Shown piece by piece: positions 36,826-47,110 of a stretch of 64,000 bases of DNA; the stretch's first letter is position 1, and every line of letters starts with the position of its first letter. This DNA comes from an uncultured Alphaproteobacteria bacterium. Its GTDB lineage: Bacteria > Pseudomonadota > Alphaproteobacteria > Thalassobaculales > Thalassobaculaceae. Below the pieces are notes generated by a model. It was not told the DNA's origin. It saw nothing but the letters and a program-made list of their open reading frames with translations, and did not search any database. The position numbers and the translations under genes are program-made. The stretch covers positions 1-64,000 of the forward strand of contig CALMRI010000032.1 in the NCBI GenBank assembly GCA_937776645.1, in the 5' to 3' direction.

Positions 36826-38452
36826 TTATCCTGCTACCATCTGACGTTTAGAGATCAGGTTGGACAACCAATCGGGATCCATCTCAGGAACTGACGACAG
36901 CAGCAGGGCGGTATAGTCGGGGTGTGGCGGTTGGAAAACATCAGTTTTCAAGCCCTGTTCCACCACTTCGCCTTTGTTCATCACAACCACCTGATCGGCG
37001 ATGGCCTTGACGGTCGAGATGTCATGGGTGATGAACAGATAGGTTAGACCCAGCTCTTTTTGCAGCCGCAGTAGGAGTTTGAGAATGCCCTCCTGCACAA
37101 TCTGATCCAGCGCCGAAGTGACCTCATCACAGATTATGAATTCGGGCTCGGCTGCCAGCGCACGGGCAATGCAGATCCGCTGTTTTTGCCCGCCGGACAA
37201 TTCTTCAGGTAACCGCTCCAGAAAGCCCGCATCCAACTCGATCATCTCAAGCAAATCGACGACACGTTTGGTCGTCGTACCCCCCCGCATACCAAGATAA
37301 AACTCAAGTGGTCGGCCAATGATTTCGCGCACCGTTTGGCGCGGGTTTATCGCGGTATCGGCCATTTGATAAATCATCTGGATTCGGCGTTTTTGGTCTT
37401 TGCTGCGGTTGGCAAGCGCGGGGGGCAGATCCTCACCGGCAAACTGCACGATGCCAGAGGTTTGCGGTAGAAGGCCGGTGATGACCCTCGCGATAGTGGA
37501 TTTTCCAGAACCAGACTCGCCCACAATGGCCACGGTCGACCCTTTGGGTACTTCGATATTAACGTTATGTAATACTTTTTCCGCCCCGTACCTGGCTTCG
37601 ATGCCTTTGAGCGAGAGCACAGAGGCTTGGACTGCCTGCTGTGGCTTTTCAAGCGCCCGTACCGACCAGAGCGATTTGGTATAGGCCTGTTCAGGCGCGC
37701 TCAACATTTGGCGTGTTGGCGCCTCTTCAACTTCGTAGCCGTAGCGTAGTACTTTTATCACATCCGCCATCTGAGCTACTACCGCCAGATCATGGGTGAT
37801 ATAGATTGCAGCGGTGTTGAACTCTTCGACTATTGATCGCATCGAGGCCAAAACCTCGACCTGTGTCGTCACATCAAGCGCAGTGGTAGGCTCATCAAAC
37901 ACTAAAAGGTCCGGTCTAGGCGACATGGCCATCGCTGTCATTACGCGTTGCAACTGTCCCCCCGAAACCTGATGCGGGTAACGGTCACCAATATGGTCGG
38001 GGTCTGGTAAATTCAGAACGTCATACAACTGCTTGGCATCTTCGTAAGCAGACTCGCGACTTTTGATGCCGGCTCGTATGCTCGAGGCAGTGGTTTGAAC
38101 AATCAACCGATGCGCGGGGTTTAAACGAAGCCGCGGCTGATTGAGCAACATATGCCATCCGGTTGCCCCATAACTTGCGCTTTCCCTCGTCCGACAATTT
38201 CGCCAAGTCCACGCCATCAAAGATGATTTCACCCTCTGTGATGCGGCAACCGGGCTGGGTATATCCCATTGCAGCCAGCCCAAGCGTCGACTTGCCCGCC
38301 CCAGATTCACCGATCAGCCCAAGCACCTCGCCAGCATGCAGGGTCAGATCCACACCATTTATGATGTCATGCCATTTTTCGTCTGAAAATCCTTGTATTT
38401 TTAATCCCTTAATCGACAGTAGGACAGCGCCTTTTTCCGTTCTATTGGTCAT
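36826..38452 (-). pseudogene. Fused dipeptide/nickel ABC transporter ATPase, frameshifted
   Basis: Two ABC domains in one chain of about 540 residues (DppD-DppF type). The first has LIGESGAGKSTLGLAAMG, HQVSGGQLQRVMTAMA and LLVFDEPTTALD. The second has AIVGESGSGKSTIARVITG, LPEELSGGQKQRICIARALA and FIICDEVTSALD (Asp instead of the usual Asp-Glu-Pro form). An extra base at 38117-38124 (CGTTTAAACCCC on the minus strand) shifts AQSAAASF away from NPAHRLIVQTT. All other parts are intact. The start ATGACCAATAG overlaps the permease stop by 11 bases. Confidence 0.85.
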
Positions 38453-39362
38453 CGCGCAACCCACTTGTTTTGTGTAGAAACCAGTCCACAACAAAATTTA
38501 TCGCCACTGTGAGCAGCGCGATTGCCGCGGCCGGGAGCAACGGCGTCAAACCGGCCTTAAGATCATATTGGGCAAACATAATAAGCGATGCATTTTCACG
38601 CACCATTGAACCCCAATCGGCCGTCGGGGGCTGAATACCGATACCAAGAAACGACAGAGCCGCAATGGTGAGAAAGACGAAACAAAACCGCAGGCCAAAT
38701 TCTGCAATCAGAGGCGGCATGATGTTAGGCAGGATTTCGCGCCGCATGATCCAGCCAAGCCCCTCTCCACGCAGCCGAGCGGCCTCAACATAATCCATCA
38801 CAACCACGTTCAAGGACACCGCCCGGGTCAATCGATATACTCTGGTGCTGTCCAATACCGCGATAATTATGATCAGATTGGAAACTGTCGATCCAAAAAT
38901 AGACAAAAGCACCAATGCAAAAATCAAACTCGGGATGGCCATCAAAACATCAACTGAACGGCTTAGAACTTGATCGAGCCAACTTCTATTTATTGCCGCA
39001 GCGAGGCCTAACACTCCACCGATTAAGAAAGCTAAAATAGTCGTCGCAACCGCAATGCCGACTGTATTTCGCGCGCCATAAATCATACGTGAGAAAATAT
39101 CCCGGCCAATTTGGTCGGTGCCAAAAATATAGTCTGAACTCCACGGCGCATATGGTTTGGGGAAAACTTGTGCCTCTCCATAAGGCGCCAAAATTGGCGC
39201 AAAAATTGCTACCAGCATATATCCGAAAATAATCACCATACCAAAGCGTGCTGTATACGGTGCCTTTCGTAAGCTAATTAAAGACCGCGTCCAAATAGAT
39301 CGACGATCATATACTGAAGATACTTCTCCCAAGGCTGAATAAATGTTAGTTTTTATTTTCAT
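38442..39362 (-). CDS. ABC transporter permease, DppC type
   Basis: 306 residues with six predicted membrane helices: FGMVIIFGYMLVAIFAPILA first, then the usual SDYIFGTDQIGRDIFSRMIY domain after helix one, and the ATPase-docking segment RGEGLGWIMRREILPNIMPP. It forms the heterodimeric pore with the DppB-type protein; its ATG overlaps the upstream stop (ATGA). AT-richer than the chromosome around it. Confidence 0.92.
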   Translation of the reverse strand: MKIKTNIYSALGEVSSVYDRRSIWTRSLISLRKAPYTARFGMVIIFGYMLVAIFAPILAPYGEAQVFPKPYAPWSSDYIFGTDQIGRDIFSRMIYGARNTVGIAVATTILAFLIGGVLGLAAAINRSWLDQVLSRSVDVLMAIPSLIFALVLLSIFGSTVSNLIIIIAVLDSTRVYRLTRAVSLNVVVMDYVEAARLRGEGLGWIMRREILPNIMPPLIAEFGLRFCFVFLTIAALSFLGIGIQPPTADWGSMVRENASLIMFAQYDLKAGLTPLLPAAAIALLTVAINFVVDWFLHKTSGLRDDQ

Positions 39363-40339
39363 TTTGGGTACAGTAATCGTGGGTTAGTAACTATACCGAT
39401 AATATCAGCAATTAAATTTAACAAAATATATGTCATAGCAAAGATCAAAGCACAGCCCTGAACGACCGGAATATCCCTGCGAGCCACTGCATCTACCATC
39501 AATTGACCGATACCCGGATAGACGAACACAACCTCAACCACCACGACTCCGACCACCAAGTAAGCCAAGTTAAACGCAATAACAGTCGCAATTGGTGCCC
39601 AAGCATTCGGCAAAGCGTGTTTCAAGATAACTTCGGTTGGCGAAGCGCCCGACAAGCGCGCCATTTGAATATAAGGGCTAGCCAATAAGTTGATTATCGC
39701 AGCACGCGTCATCCGCATCATATGGGCGACGATCACCAATGTTAAAGTTAACGCCGGTAAAGCGACTCTGTAAACCCGTTCACCAAACTGTGTATCAGCG
39801 TCAACATTGGCAAGAGACGGAAAAACAGAAGACAAGGATGAAAGAAAAAGTATCAAAATATAAGCGACAAAAAATTCTGGGAAGGAAATTGCGGTTAAAG
39901 TCGTCATGCTGATAGAACGATCATAAACTGAATTGCGATAGAGAGCCGTTGAAATTCCAAGGACAAGTGACAACGGGATCGCAAACAGTGCAGCCATCGA
40001 CGCCAAAAATAATGTGTTCCGTAAGCGCGGTGCGACCAAGTCAACTACTTCCCTCGAACGGTCCACACCTGAGGCATTTCTTCCAGAAAAAGATGTTCCC
40101 AAATCGCCCTGAAGGACCGCAGTTAACCATTGTCCATACCTCACGATTGCCGGTTGATCTAAACCAAGCTCACGCCTGAAGGCGGCCACTGTGTCTTCGG
40201 TTGCAGCCTGCCCTAAAATTGCCTGCCCAAAATCACCCGGTAATAGTTCCATGGATGAAAAGATTATAATGGACACGGCAAACAATGTTGCTACGCCCAT
40301 GGCAAGGCGTCCAAGGACTGTTTTAAATACGGGGTGCAA
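39359..40339 (-). CDS. ABC transporter permease, DppB type
   Basis: 326 residues, TTG start behind AAGGCG. Typical of DppB: an N-terminal helix then LLPGDFGQAILGQAATEDTV, RRELGLDQPAIVRYGQWL, and the docking loop ARLSGASPTEVILKHALPNA. The C-terminal FVYPGIGQLMVDAVARRDIP is a family signature. It pairs with the following DppC-type permease for di/oligopeptide, nickel or similar solutes. Confidence 0.92.
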   Translation of the reverse strand: MHPVFKTVLGRLAMGVATLFAVSIIIFSSMELLPGDFGQAILGQAATEDTVAAFRRELGLDQPAIVRYGQWLTAVLQGDLGTSFSGRNASGVDRSREVVDLVAPRLRNTLFLASMAALFAIPLSLVLGISTALYRNSVYDRSISMTTLTAISFPEFFVAYILILFLSSLSSVFPSLANVDADTQFGERVYRVALPALTLTLVIVAHMMRMTRAAIINLLASPYIQMARLSGASPTEVILKHALPNAWAPIATVIAFNLAYLVVGVVVVEVVFVYPGIGQLMVDAVARRDIPVVQGCALIFAMTYILLNLIADIIGIVTNPRLLYPK

Positions 40340-40407
40340 AATTTATCGCCTTAAAAACTGGTGGTGCTTAGGCCAGAAATTTCCAGCCTAAGCATAAACA
40401 CCTACGG

Positions 40408-42006
40408 TTAAGCGAACCACCAACGCTCTACGCATTTCGCGCCGTCGCTATCCCAGTTAGCCGCGATCTGTTTATCTGTAGAAATCGCTTTACTGTTAGC
40501 GCTCACGAAGCTGTTGAACAATGGAACTATTGACCCACCATCGTCGCTGATAAGGCTCTGACACTCGTAATAGAGCTCTCTGCGTTTTGTATCACTAAGC
40601 TCGGCCCGCGCCTCTTTGACCAGCGAGTTGAACTTCTTCGAACTGTCTGTTCCTTTCCAAGCTGTATCGTTCCATTCGGTATCATTGGTGTAGGCTGCAG
40701 AGAACATCCAATCTTCAGTTGGACGCCCACCCCAGTAGCAAGCACACCAGCCCTTAGCGTCGTTATTCCACACATTAGACCAATAGCCGTCATTTGGTTC
40801 CCGGACTACTTCGATTTCAATTCCCGCTTCAGATGCCGAGTTTGCGATCAATTGAGCCGCATCCACTGCCCCTGCAAAAGCAGCGTCAGATGCTGAAAGT
40901 TGGATTTTTCCGGAATGGCCTGATTTTTTATAATGATGGGCGGCTTTATCTGCATCAAACTCACGTTGCGGCAGGTCAGAGTTGTGGTAGCGGTTAGCTG
41001 TAGAAATTGGATGGTCGTTACCTACAGCTCCATAGCCAAGTAAAATTTTATCAACAAGCTCTTGACGTTTAATTGAGTGTTTCAACGCCATTCTGAGATC
41101 ATAATCACCAAAGGGATCCACGTTCAACCGCATTGGGAAAGTATAATGCGCAGTACCTGTGATCTCTAAAATGTTCACATTCGGGTTGCGTTTAAATAAA
41201 TTGATTGTTTTCAAATCAACCCGATCCATGGCGTCGATATCACCGTTCATTAGAGCGGTTTGACGCGCCGTTGGATCAATAATGGATATCAGTTCAACCT
41301 CGTCAAAATGTGCGCGCCCATCTTTCCAATAATTTGGGTTGCGTTGCAAAACCGTTTTTACACCTGGCTCAAAGGATTGCAGGATGTAGCCGCCGGTTCC
41401 GATGCCCGACGCCATGTCACCCGCGGGGCGGATAGAAATATGGTAATCACTAACGATGTATGGAAAGTCAGCATTTGCACTTTCCAAATCAAAGATCACA
41501 CGGTTTTTTCCATCCGCAGTCACTGATTTAACTGCCGTCAAAAGCCCTTTCGCGGCAGAAGTAGAGTCTTCTCCCATATGATGGGCCAATGAGGCGATGA
41601 CATCTTCAGATGTCATCGTTTTACCATTGTGGAATTCAACGCCTTGTCTAAGGTTGAACACCCACCTTTGAGCATCTGATGACTCGTAACTTTCCGCCAA
41701 CTCTGGGATTAGCTCTCCAGTGTTGCTAACCTCAGTCAAATGATTTCCAAAAGTATAACCATTGATCAAGGTAAAATGGTTCTCAGAGGTTGCTGAGTCC
41801 AACGTGTCAGTGGTGGAGCCGTGGGCGATCCCCATTCTGAATAAACCACCGCGGTTAGGCGCTGCAGCCTCTGCTTTGTCGGCCAGGCTCAAAACTGTTG
41901 GTACTGCTAGCCCTGTTGCTAAGACCGACATCATAAAGTGACGGCGATCAATAACCCCGTTAGCCAATTTCTTTTGCTGCTGCTCAATAAAGATTTTAGT
42001 CATCAT
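40408..42006 (-). CDS. ABC transporter substrate-binding protein, family 5
   Basis: 532 residues. The N-terminus has a twin-arginine signal (DRRHFMMSVLATG, Arg 21-22) followed by a hydrophobic stretch and a likely cleavage after ADKAEA, so export by Tat is expected. The family 5 core is present: NHLTEVSNTGELIPELAESY, RWVFNLRQGVEFHNGKTMTS, GTGGYILQSFEPGVKTVLQR. Ligand (peptide, opine or nickel-histidine) is unknown. First gene of the transporter operon; a GAGGGAG ribosome site precedes it. The final gene, the ATPase, is frameshifted. Confidence 0.92.
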   Translation of the reverse strand: MMTKIFIEQQQKKLANGVIDRRHFMMSVLATGLAVPTVLSLADKAEAAAPNRGGLFRMGIAHGSTTDTLDSATSENHFTLINGYTFGNHLTEVSNTGELIPELAESYESSDAQRWVFNLRQGVEFHNGKTMTSEDVIASLAHHMGEDSTSAAKGLLTAVKSVTADGKNRVIFDLESANADFPYIVSDYHISIRPAGDMASGIGTGGYILQSFEPGVKTVLQRNPNYWKDGRAHFDEVELISIIDPTARQTALMNGDIDAMDRVDLKTINLFKRNPNVNILEITGTAHYTFPMRLNVDPFGDYDLRMALKHSIKRQELVDKILLGYGAVGNDHPISTANRYHNSDLPQREFDADKAAHHYKKSGHSGKIQLSASDAAFAGAVDAAQLIANSASEAGIEIEVVREPNDGYWSNVWNNDAKGWCACYWGGRPTEDWMFSAAYTNDTEWNDTAWKGTDSSKKFNSLVKEARAELSDTKRRELYYECQSLISDDGGSIVPLFNSFVSANSKAISTDKQIAANWDSDGAKCVERWWFA

Positions 42007-42179
42007 TCACTCCCTCGTACGTTTCGTTTTCTTTTTGCTCGTTCATAAAGTTTACGAATTATCTAGTTCAAGTAAAGTTTCAATCACCCACAAACCCTCT
42101 TAGCAACTAACGATTCAAACCATATTTCTATTTTTATAGTGCTAACCCACACCGTCTTAAAGCCAACATATAGCCGAGA

Positions 42180-42500
42180 TTACAAGTCGTGACCGACCCA
42201 AACTGCCCGATCCCGACCAAGCGCCGCCAACAGCTGGGTCATGTCAGCGTCGATCTTTTTCTGGGCGTAATCCTCGTGCCGCGGGTAAACGCTGGAACCT
42301 CCATAGCCGCGCATGTCCGGTGCTATGGCGCGGAAGCCGAGGCTGTCGAGGCAGGGCAACTGGTGGCACCAGCTCAACGATAGCTCAGGCCAGCCATGCA
42401 GCAGGATCACCATCGGCCCATCCTCGGGGCCGGTCGCGAGATAGAACGTCTCGTGCCCGGCCATGGTGACGCGACGTTCGGCGATGGTATCTGGGGTCAT
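42180..42500 (-). pseudogene. Truncated epoxide-hydrolase-like alpha/beta hydrolase
   Basis: The first 106 residues of the fold: the oxyanion motif in VILLHGWPELSLSWCHQLP, RAIAPDMRGYGGSS, and VWVGHDL, where the nucleophile motif GHD is just reached. The frame then ends at TAA. Cap domain and acid/His residues are missing. The break coincides with the right edge of the AT-rich transporter operon, so that insertion probably cut the gene. Confidence 0.8.
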
Positions 42501-42667
42501 GATCAGGTATCCATGCGTCGCTAAAATAGGTTTTCGCTTGCGTGGTCCCGTGCTGCCGCGCCAGACGGCGGCCAGGGACTATCATTGAACACCCTATTGA
42601 ACACGCTCATGATTTTCGAAACTCCCTATGGCTGCCCAATGGTCCGTCTGTCGCACGTTAGCTTACA

Positions 42668-44211
42668 ATGTTCCTTAAAGGACATGACGTGCTGACACTT
42701 ACTAGACCGGCGCAAGGCCCCTTCACGACCGCTGAACGGATCATGATCACCGGGCCGGTCTTGGCGGCGTCACTGTTGCATTCGTTAAACATGAGCACGA
42801 CCTATGTGGCTCTGCCGAACATTCAGGGTAATCTGTCGGCGGCGCCCGATCAGGTCGGTTGGGTGATCACCGCTTTCGTCGTCGCCACCGCCGTTGGCAC
42901 CATCCTGACCAACGTGATGAGCCAGCGGTTTGGCCGTCGCTGGGTATTTCTGGCGGCTATCTTGGGCTTCACCCTTACCTCATTGCTCAGCGCAAGCTCG
43001 CAGACATTGGGTGAATTGGTGATGTACCGGGTTTTGCAAGGCTTTGTTTCGGCGCCGCTGCTGCCGATTTCCCAGGCAATCATGCTGGATACCTATCCGC
43101 GCGAAAAACACGGACTGGCGATGAGCATCTGGTCTATGGGGATGATTCTCGGACCGGTTGCGGGGCCGACCGTGGGGGCGATTCTGACGGAATATTATAA
43201 CTGGCGATACGTATTCTTAATGAATATCCCGTTTGGGATATTCGCGTTCTTCGCCATTTTAGTCACCTTGCCTTCGGCGGAATCGAATCGTCAGAAGGTT
43301 GATTGGATCGGTGTGATTTCGTTGATTGCCGCCGTGGTGTTGTTGCAGATGGTTCTCGATCGCGGCGAGCGATTGGGGTGGTTTGAGTCCTATGAGATTA
43401 TGCTGAACACCGCTCTGTCGGCGGGGGCTTTCTACGTTTTCGTCGTGCACTGCCTGACCACCGATAACCCGTATATCAGTCTGGCGATCTTCAAGGATCG
43501 AAACTATGTGATTGGTCTGTGCCTGATTTTCGCCTTCGGGATCGCGGTCTTCTCCAGCTTATTCATCCTGCCGCTGTTCCTGCAGCATGTGCAGGGGCAT
43601 CCGGTGCTGTCGGCGGGGTGGGTGGTCTCGGCGCGCGGGCTTGGCACCTTGGGGGCGATGATGTCGGCGGGCTTTTTGGCCGACCGGTTTCCGGGAAAAT
43701 ATCTGATTCTCTCCGGCCTGCTTTGCATCGGGGTAAGCAATATTTGGATGACCGAGTGGAATGCGAATGTCGGCACCACGGAGATCGTCTGGATCACCGT
43801 GGTCAACGGCTTTGGCATGGGCTTGATGTGGGTTTCGCTTGCCACGGTGACCTTCTCGACCATGGCGGCGCATTTTCGTGTCGAGGCGGCGGCGCTGTTC
43901 TCTCTGGTGCGCGCATCGGCGCCAGCATGGGGACCTCGGTGGTGGTTTCGATCCTCGTGCGCTCAAGCCAGGTTAACTATAGCGAGATGCGCGACCGGTT
44001 CTCCGAGTTCGATCAATCGGTAAAATTGAATAGCGCCGCCTCGCTGTGGAACCTCGATTCTGCTGCGGGGTTGAATGCCCTGCAGCGGATGGTTTTTAGC
44101 GAGGCGCAGATGGTGGCGTTCCTGAACGATTTCGTGTTCCTAGTTTTTGTCGTGTTTCTGGCCATGCCGCTCTGTTTTTTTCTGCACCGACCCGGTAAGA
44201 GGGCTGGCTAA
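42668..44211 (+). pseudogene. DHA2-type (EmrB-like) MFS transporter, frameshifted
   Basis: About 514 residues in two frames, 14 predicted helices. The first frame has MSTTYVALPNIQGNLSAAPD, NVMSQRFGRRWVFLAAILG (A motif) and GMILGPVAGPTVGAILTEYY (motif C of drug/proton antiporters). It runs to LFSLVR, after which a missing base at 43910-43914 moves the rest to GASMGTSVVVSILVRSSQVN, ending HRPGKRAG. The membrane-fusion partner (EmrA) is absent. The loss of one G from CGCGGCATC explains the shift. Confidence 0.85.
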
Positions 44212-44271
44212 GTCTCGTAACGTTGATATTTTGAAGCTATTGTTTAGAAATCACGACCGGGAGGGGACGTC

Positions 44272-45195
44272 ATGAACATCGCGAATCAACGCATCGTTTA
44301 TCTCAATGGTGAGTATGTGCCGGAAAGCGAAGCGCGGGTTCCGATCAAGGACCAGGGCTTCAAGTACGGCGATGCGGTGTTCGATACGACCCGCACATTT
44401 GGCCACAAGATCTTTAAGCTGCGCGCACACCTGGAGCGCTTTGAGCGATCCCTGCGCTATCTGAAGCTTGATCCCGGTCTCTCGATCGATGCTTTCACGT
44501 CGATCACCGAGGAGGTGGTACGCCGCAATCTACCGCTGATTGGCGGCGATGACGACTATTGGGTGACCCAGCGCGTCAGCCGTGGCTTGTCGGACGGCGA
44601 CCGGGAGGCTTGGCCGGAATGGCCGGACGCGACGGTGATTGTCGAGTGCGCGCCGTTACCCCTCGCGGCCCGCGCCAAGAGTTATCGTGACGGCATCGAG
44701 GTGATCACGCCTTCGGTGCGCCGTGTGGCGCCGGAAATGGCTAGCCCCAGGGCGAAGACCCATAATTATCTGAACTTGATTCTTGGCGATTTGGAGGTCG
44801 CGGCGCAGAACCCGAACGCTCTGTCTATACTGCTCGATCGCGATGGCAATTTGGCCGAAGGCAAGGGCAGCAATATCTTTTTGGTCGCCGAGGGCCGGTT
44901 GAAAACCCCGCGCGAGCGTTACGTGCTGCCGGGTGTAAGTCGCCAGGTTACCAAGGAGGTTGCCATCGGATTGGGGCTGGAGGTCGAGGAGACGGATATC
45001 GACCTGTTCGATGCCTATAACGCCGACGAGGCCTTCATAACCTCCACCAGCTTTTGCATCTGTCCTATCCGCTCGATCAACGGCCGGGCGATGGCGGCTG
45101 ACTCTATTCCCGGGCCGATAACCAAGCAGCTGATTGATGGCTACGTGAAATTGGTCGGTTTCGATTGGTACGCCCAGTATCTCTCGCGGCTTTAA
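44272..45195 (+). CDS. Class IV PLP aminotransferase (branched-chain type)
   Basis: 307 residues. Fold-type IV blocks: VPIKDQGFKYGDAVFDTTR, RFERSLRYLKL, the Schiff-base lysine in AKTHNYLNLILGDLE, the glutamate in LAEGKGSNIFLV, and EAFITSTSFCICPIRSINGR. It would make or remove a branched-chain, D- or similar amino acid. GGGAGGGG precedes the ATG. A diverged relative is at 6.5 kb; both have catabolic surroundings. Confidence 0.9.
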   Translation: MNIANQRIVYLNGEYVPESEARVPIKDQGFKYGDAVFDTTRTFGHKIFKLRAHLERFERSLRYLKLDPGLSIDAFTSITEEVVRRNLPLIGGDDDYWVTQRVSRGLSDGDREAWPEWPDATVIVECAPLPLAARAKSYRDGIEVITPSVRRVAPEMASPRAKTHNYLNLILGDLEVAAQNPNALSILLDRDGNLAEGKGSNIFLVAEGRLKTPRERYVLPGVSRQVTKEVAIGLGLEVEETDIDLFDAYNADEAFITSTSFCICPIRSINGRAMAADSIPGPITKQLIDGYVKLVGFDWYAQYLSRL

Positions 45196-45234
45196 TCGGT
45201 CCCGTTTACGGCTCTGGGCGGCTGCGACAGGCGT

Positions 45235-46356
45235 TCATAGTCCATGGCCGGCGTGGCTAAGCGCATGGCGGGCGATCTTGATCATCACCGAGGGTAGGCC
45301 GGCGCGGCCGAGGCCGGCGATCGGGTGCCAGCGTGCATTTGCCATGTCGCCAACCGTCTCGATCCGGGTCGCCATAACCCGCAACTCAAGGTGAAAATGG
45401 GTAAAGGTGTGGCGCACCAGGCCGGGTAGCGGGTGCCAATCCGCCAGTATCGGGGCTTGGCTTGTTGCCGCGCCCTCCTTGTGTGGGTCCTCGACCCAGA
45501 CGGTCGACGGGATCTCCATCATCCCCCCAAGTAGTCCGCTGGGTGGACGGCGGCGCAAAAGTACGTCCCCCTCGGGGTTAAGGCACCAGAACGCTGTGCC
45601 GTGGCGGGTCGGCTTGCGCTTTTTCGGCGCCTTGCGCGGCAAGGCTTCGGCTACTCCGGCCATCCGTGCGGCACAGGCGGCGCTCCACGGGCAGATCATG
45701 CATTTTGGATTGCGCGGGGTGCAGACTGTCGCACCGAGGTCCATCACCGCCTGGGCATAGTCGCCGGGCCGGTGCGTCGGGGTCAGGGCCGCCGCGAGGT
45801 CACGCAAGCGAGGCTTGGCGGCGGGCATCGGTTGCTCGACCGCGTGCAGTCTGGCCATGACCCGCTCGAAATTTCCGTCGACCGGTGTCGCCGGATGGTC
45901 GAAGGCGATGGCGGCGATCGCGGCGGCCGTATAGACACCGATGCCCGGCAGCGCCAGCAGCGCCGGCTCGCTGTCCGGAAAGCAACCTCCATGATGCTCA
46001 ACAATGGTGACGGCGCATTTATGCAGGTTTCGGGCGCGAGCGTAGTAGCCGAGCCCGGCCCATTCGATCAGCACCTCGTCCAACGGCGCGGCGGCAAGGC
46101 CGGCGACGCTGGGCCAGCGCGCCAGAAACCTTTTGAAATACGGGCCCACGGCCACCACCGTGGTCTGCTGCAGCATGATCTCGCTGAGCCAGACGTGATA
46201 GGGATCGGGGGTTTGGCCGGGTGCGGCTCGCCAGGGCAGGTGACGCCGGTTGCGATCATACCAAAGCAATAGGTCACCTGGCAGGCGGTTGGCGGCACTC
46301 CGAGGAAGATGCGGCGGTAGCGCGGGAGCCTGATCCGATGAAGGAGATTTAACCAT
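45235..46356 (-). CDS. mutY: A/G-specific adenine DNA glycosylase MutY
   Basis: 373 residues. It removes adenine opposite 8-oxoguanine. Visible: LPWRAAPGQTPDPYHVWLSE with the catalytic Glu in SEIMLQQT, the helix-hairpin-helix LPGIGVYTAAAIAAIAF, the catalytic Asp in VDGNFERVMARL, and the 4Fe-4S cysteines in CTPRNPKCMICPWSAAC. A NUDIX-like 8-oxoG recognition domain follows. The start MVKSPSSDQ at 46356 is chosen over the long upstream frame, which runs under dciA. Divergent from dciA with a 108-base shared gap. Confidence 0.95.
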   Translation of the reverse strand: MVKSPSSDQAPALPPHLPRSAANRLPGDLLLWYDRNRRHLPWRAAPGQTPDPYHVWLSEIMLQQTTVVAVGPYFKRFLARWPSVAGLAAAPLDEVLIEWAGLGYYARARNLHKCAVTIVEHHGGCFPDSEPALLALPGIGVYTAAAIAAIAFDHPATPVDGNFERVMARLHAVEQPMPAAKPRLRDLAAALTPTHRPGDYAQAVMDLGATVCTPRNPKCMICPWSAACAARMAGVAEALPRKAPKKRKPTRHGTAFWCLNPEGDVLLRRRPPSGLLGGMMEIPSTVWVEDPHKEGAATSQAPILADWHPLPGLVRHTFTHFHLELRVMATRIETVGDMANARWHPIAGLGRAGLPSVMIKIARHALSHAGHGL

Positions 46357-46464
46357 GGCCCTAACATATCGATATTCGCCGTCATTGGCGCTGCAAAAGG
46401 GGAGCGCGGTGGTCGCGATGCTGATAGTCTTGGGGGTAAGCGAGCAACCGGTGACGGTGCAAGG

Positions 46465-46971
46465 ATGACGGCGGAAAAAGACGAAATCCCGAAAGACGTG
46501 GGCAAGCGACGACCGGGCCTGCGGATGCTGGGGGCGACGGTGCCAAGGCTGACCGACAAGGCGTTGCGTAAGCGTGGCTTCGTCGAATCGGCGATTGTTC
46601 ATCGCTGGTCCAGCATCGTCGGCGCGGAAGTCGGGAGTTGGTGTACGCCGGACCAGGTAGCGTTTCCCCGGGACCGCCGCGTCGGCGCGACCTTGCGTCT
46701 CCTGGTGCACGGCGCACGGGCGCTGGAATTGCAGCATATGGAGCCGGTGCTACTGGAGCGGATCAACACGGTGTTCGGCTACGAAGCCTTGGCCAGGATC
46801 ACGATTCGCCAGGCGCCGGTGCCACAGGCTCGACAATCGACCCGGCCGCAGCCCCGGACTTTGGACCCGAAGGAAGAGGACTGGATCGTCGATCAGGTGA
46901 TTGGTTTTAAGGATCAAGGACTGAAGGACGCGTTGCAGGCCCTTGGTCGCGCCGTGCTTTCCCGCGATTGA
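46465..46971 (+). CDS. dciA: DciA/DUF721 family protein
   Basis: 168 residues with the DUF721 core AIVHRWSSIVGAEVGSWCTP, LLVHGARALELQHMEPVLLE and RINTVFGYEALARITIRQAP. DciA recruits the replicative helicase in bacteria that lack DnaC, as expected in alphaproteobacteria. The position between mutY and the DsbA-like gene is the usual one in this class. AAGG precedes the ATG. Confidence 0.85.
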   Translation: MTAEKDEIPKDVGKRRPGLRMLGATVPRLTDKALRKRGFVESAIVHRWSSIVGAEVGSWCTPDQVAFPRDRRVGATLRLLVHGARALELQHMEPVLLERINTVFGYEALARITIRQAPVPQARQSTRPQPRTLDPKEEDWIVDQVIGFKDQGLKDALQALGRAVLSRD

Positions 46972-47110
46972 CGGCGCCGCCTCGCAACTGCCGAAGGTCC
47001 GGCGGCCGTGGCCGCAAAATTGACACCTTTCAAAACCACAATGGACAACAGGTTGCGAGCCTTCTTGTCTCGCTCTATTCTGCACAATATCTGGTAGATG
47101 GGGGCTTAAT

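Noticed and set aside
38117-38124. TTTAAAC heptamer at the ABC ATPase frameshift as a programmed -1 site
   Set aside because: The heptamer is not in the needed reading phase and the gene requires a +1 change; an extra base is simpler.
46357-46737. N-terminal extension of MutY to 46737
   Set aside because: The extra 127 residues run antisense through dciA and precede the normal MutY start; the ATG at 46356 fits the family length.
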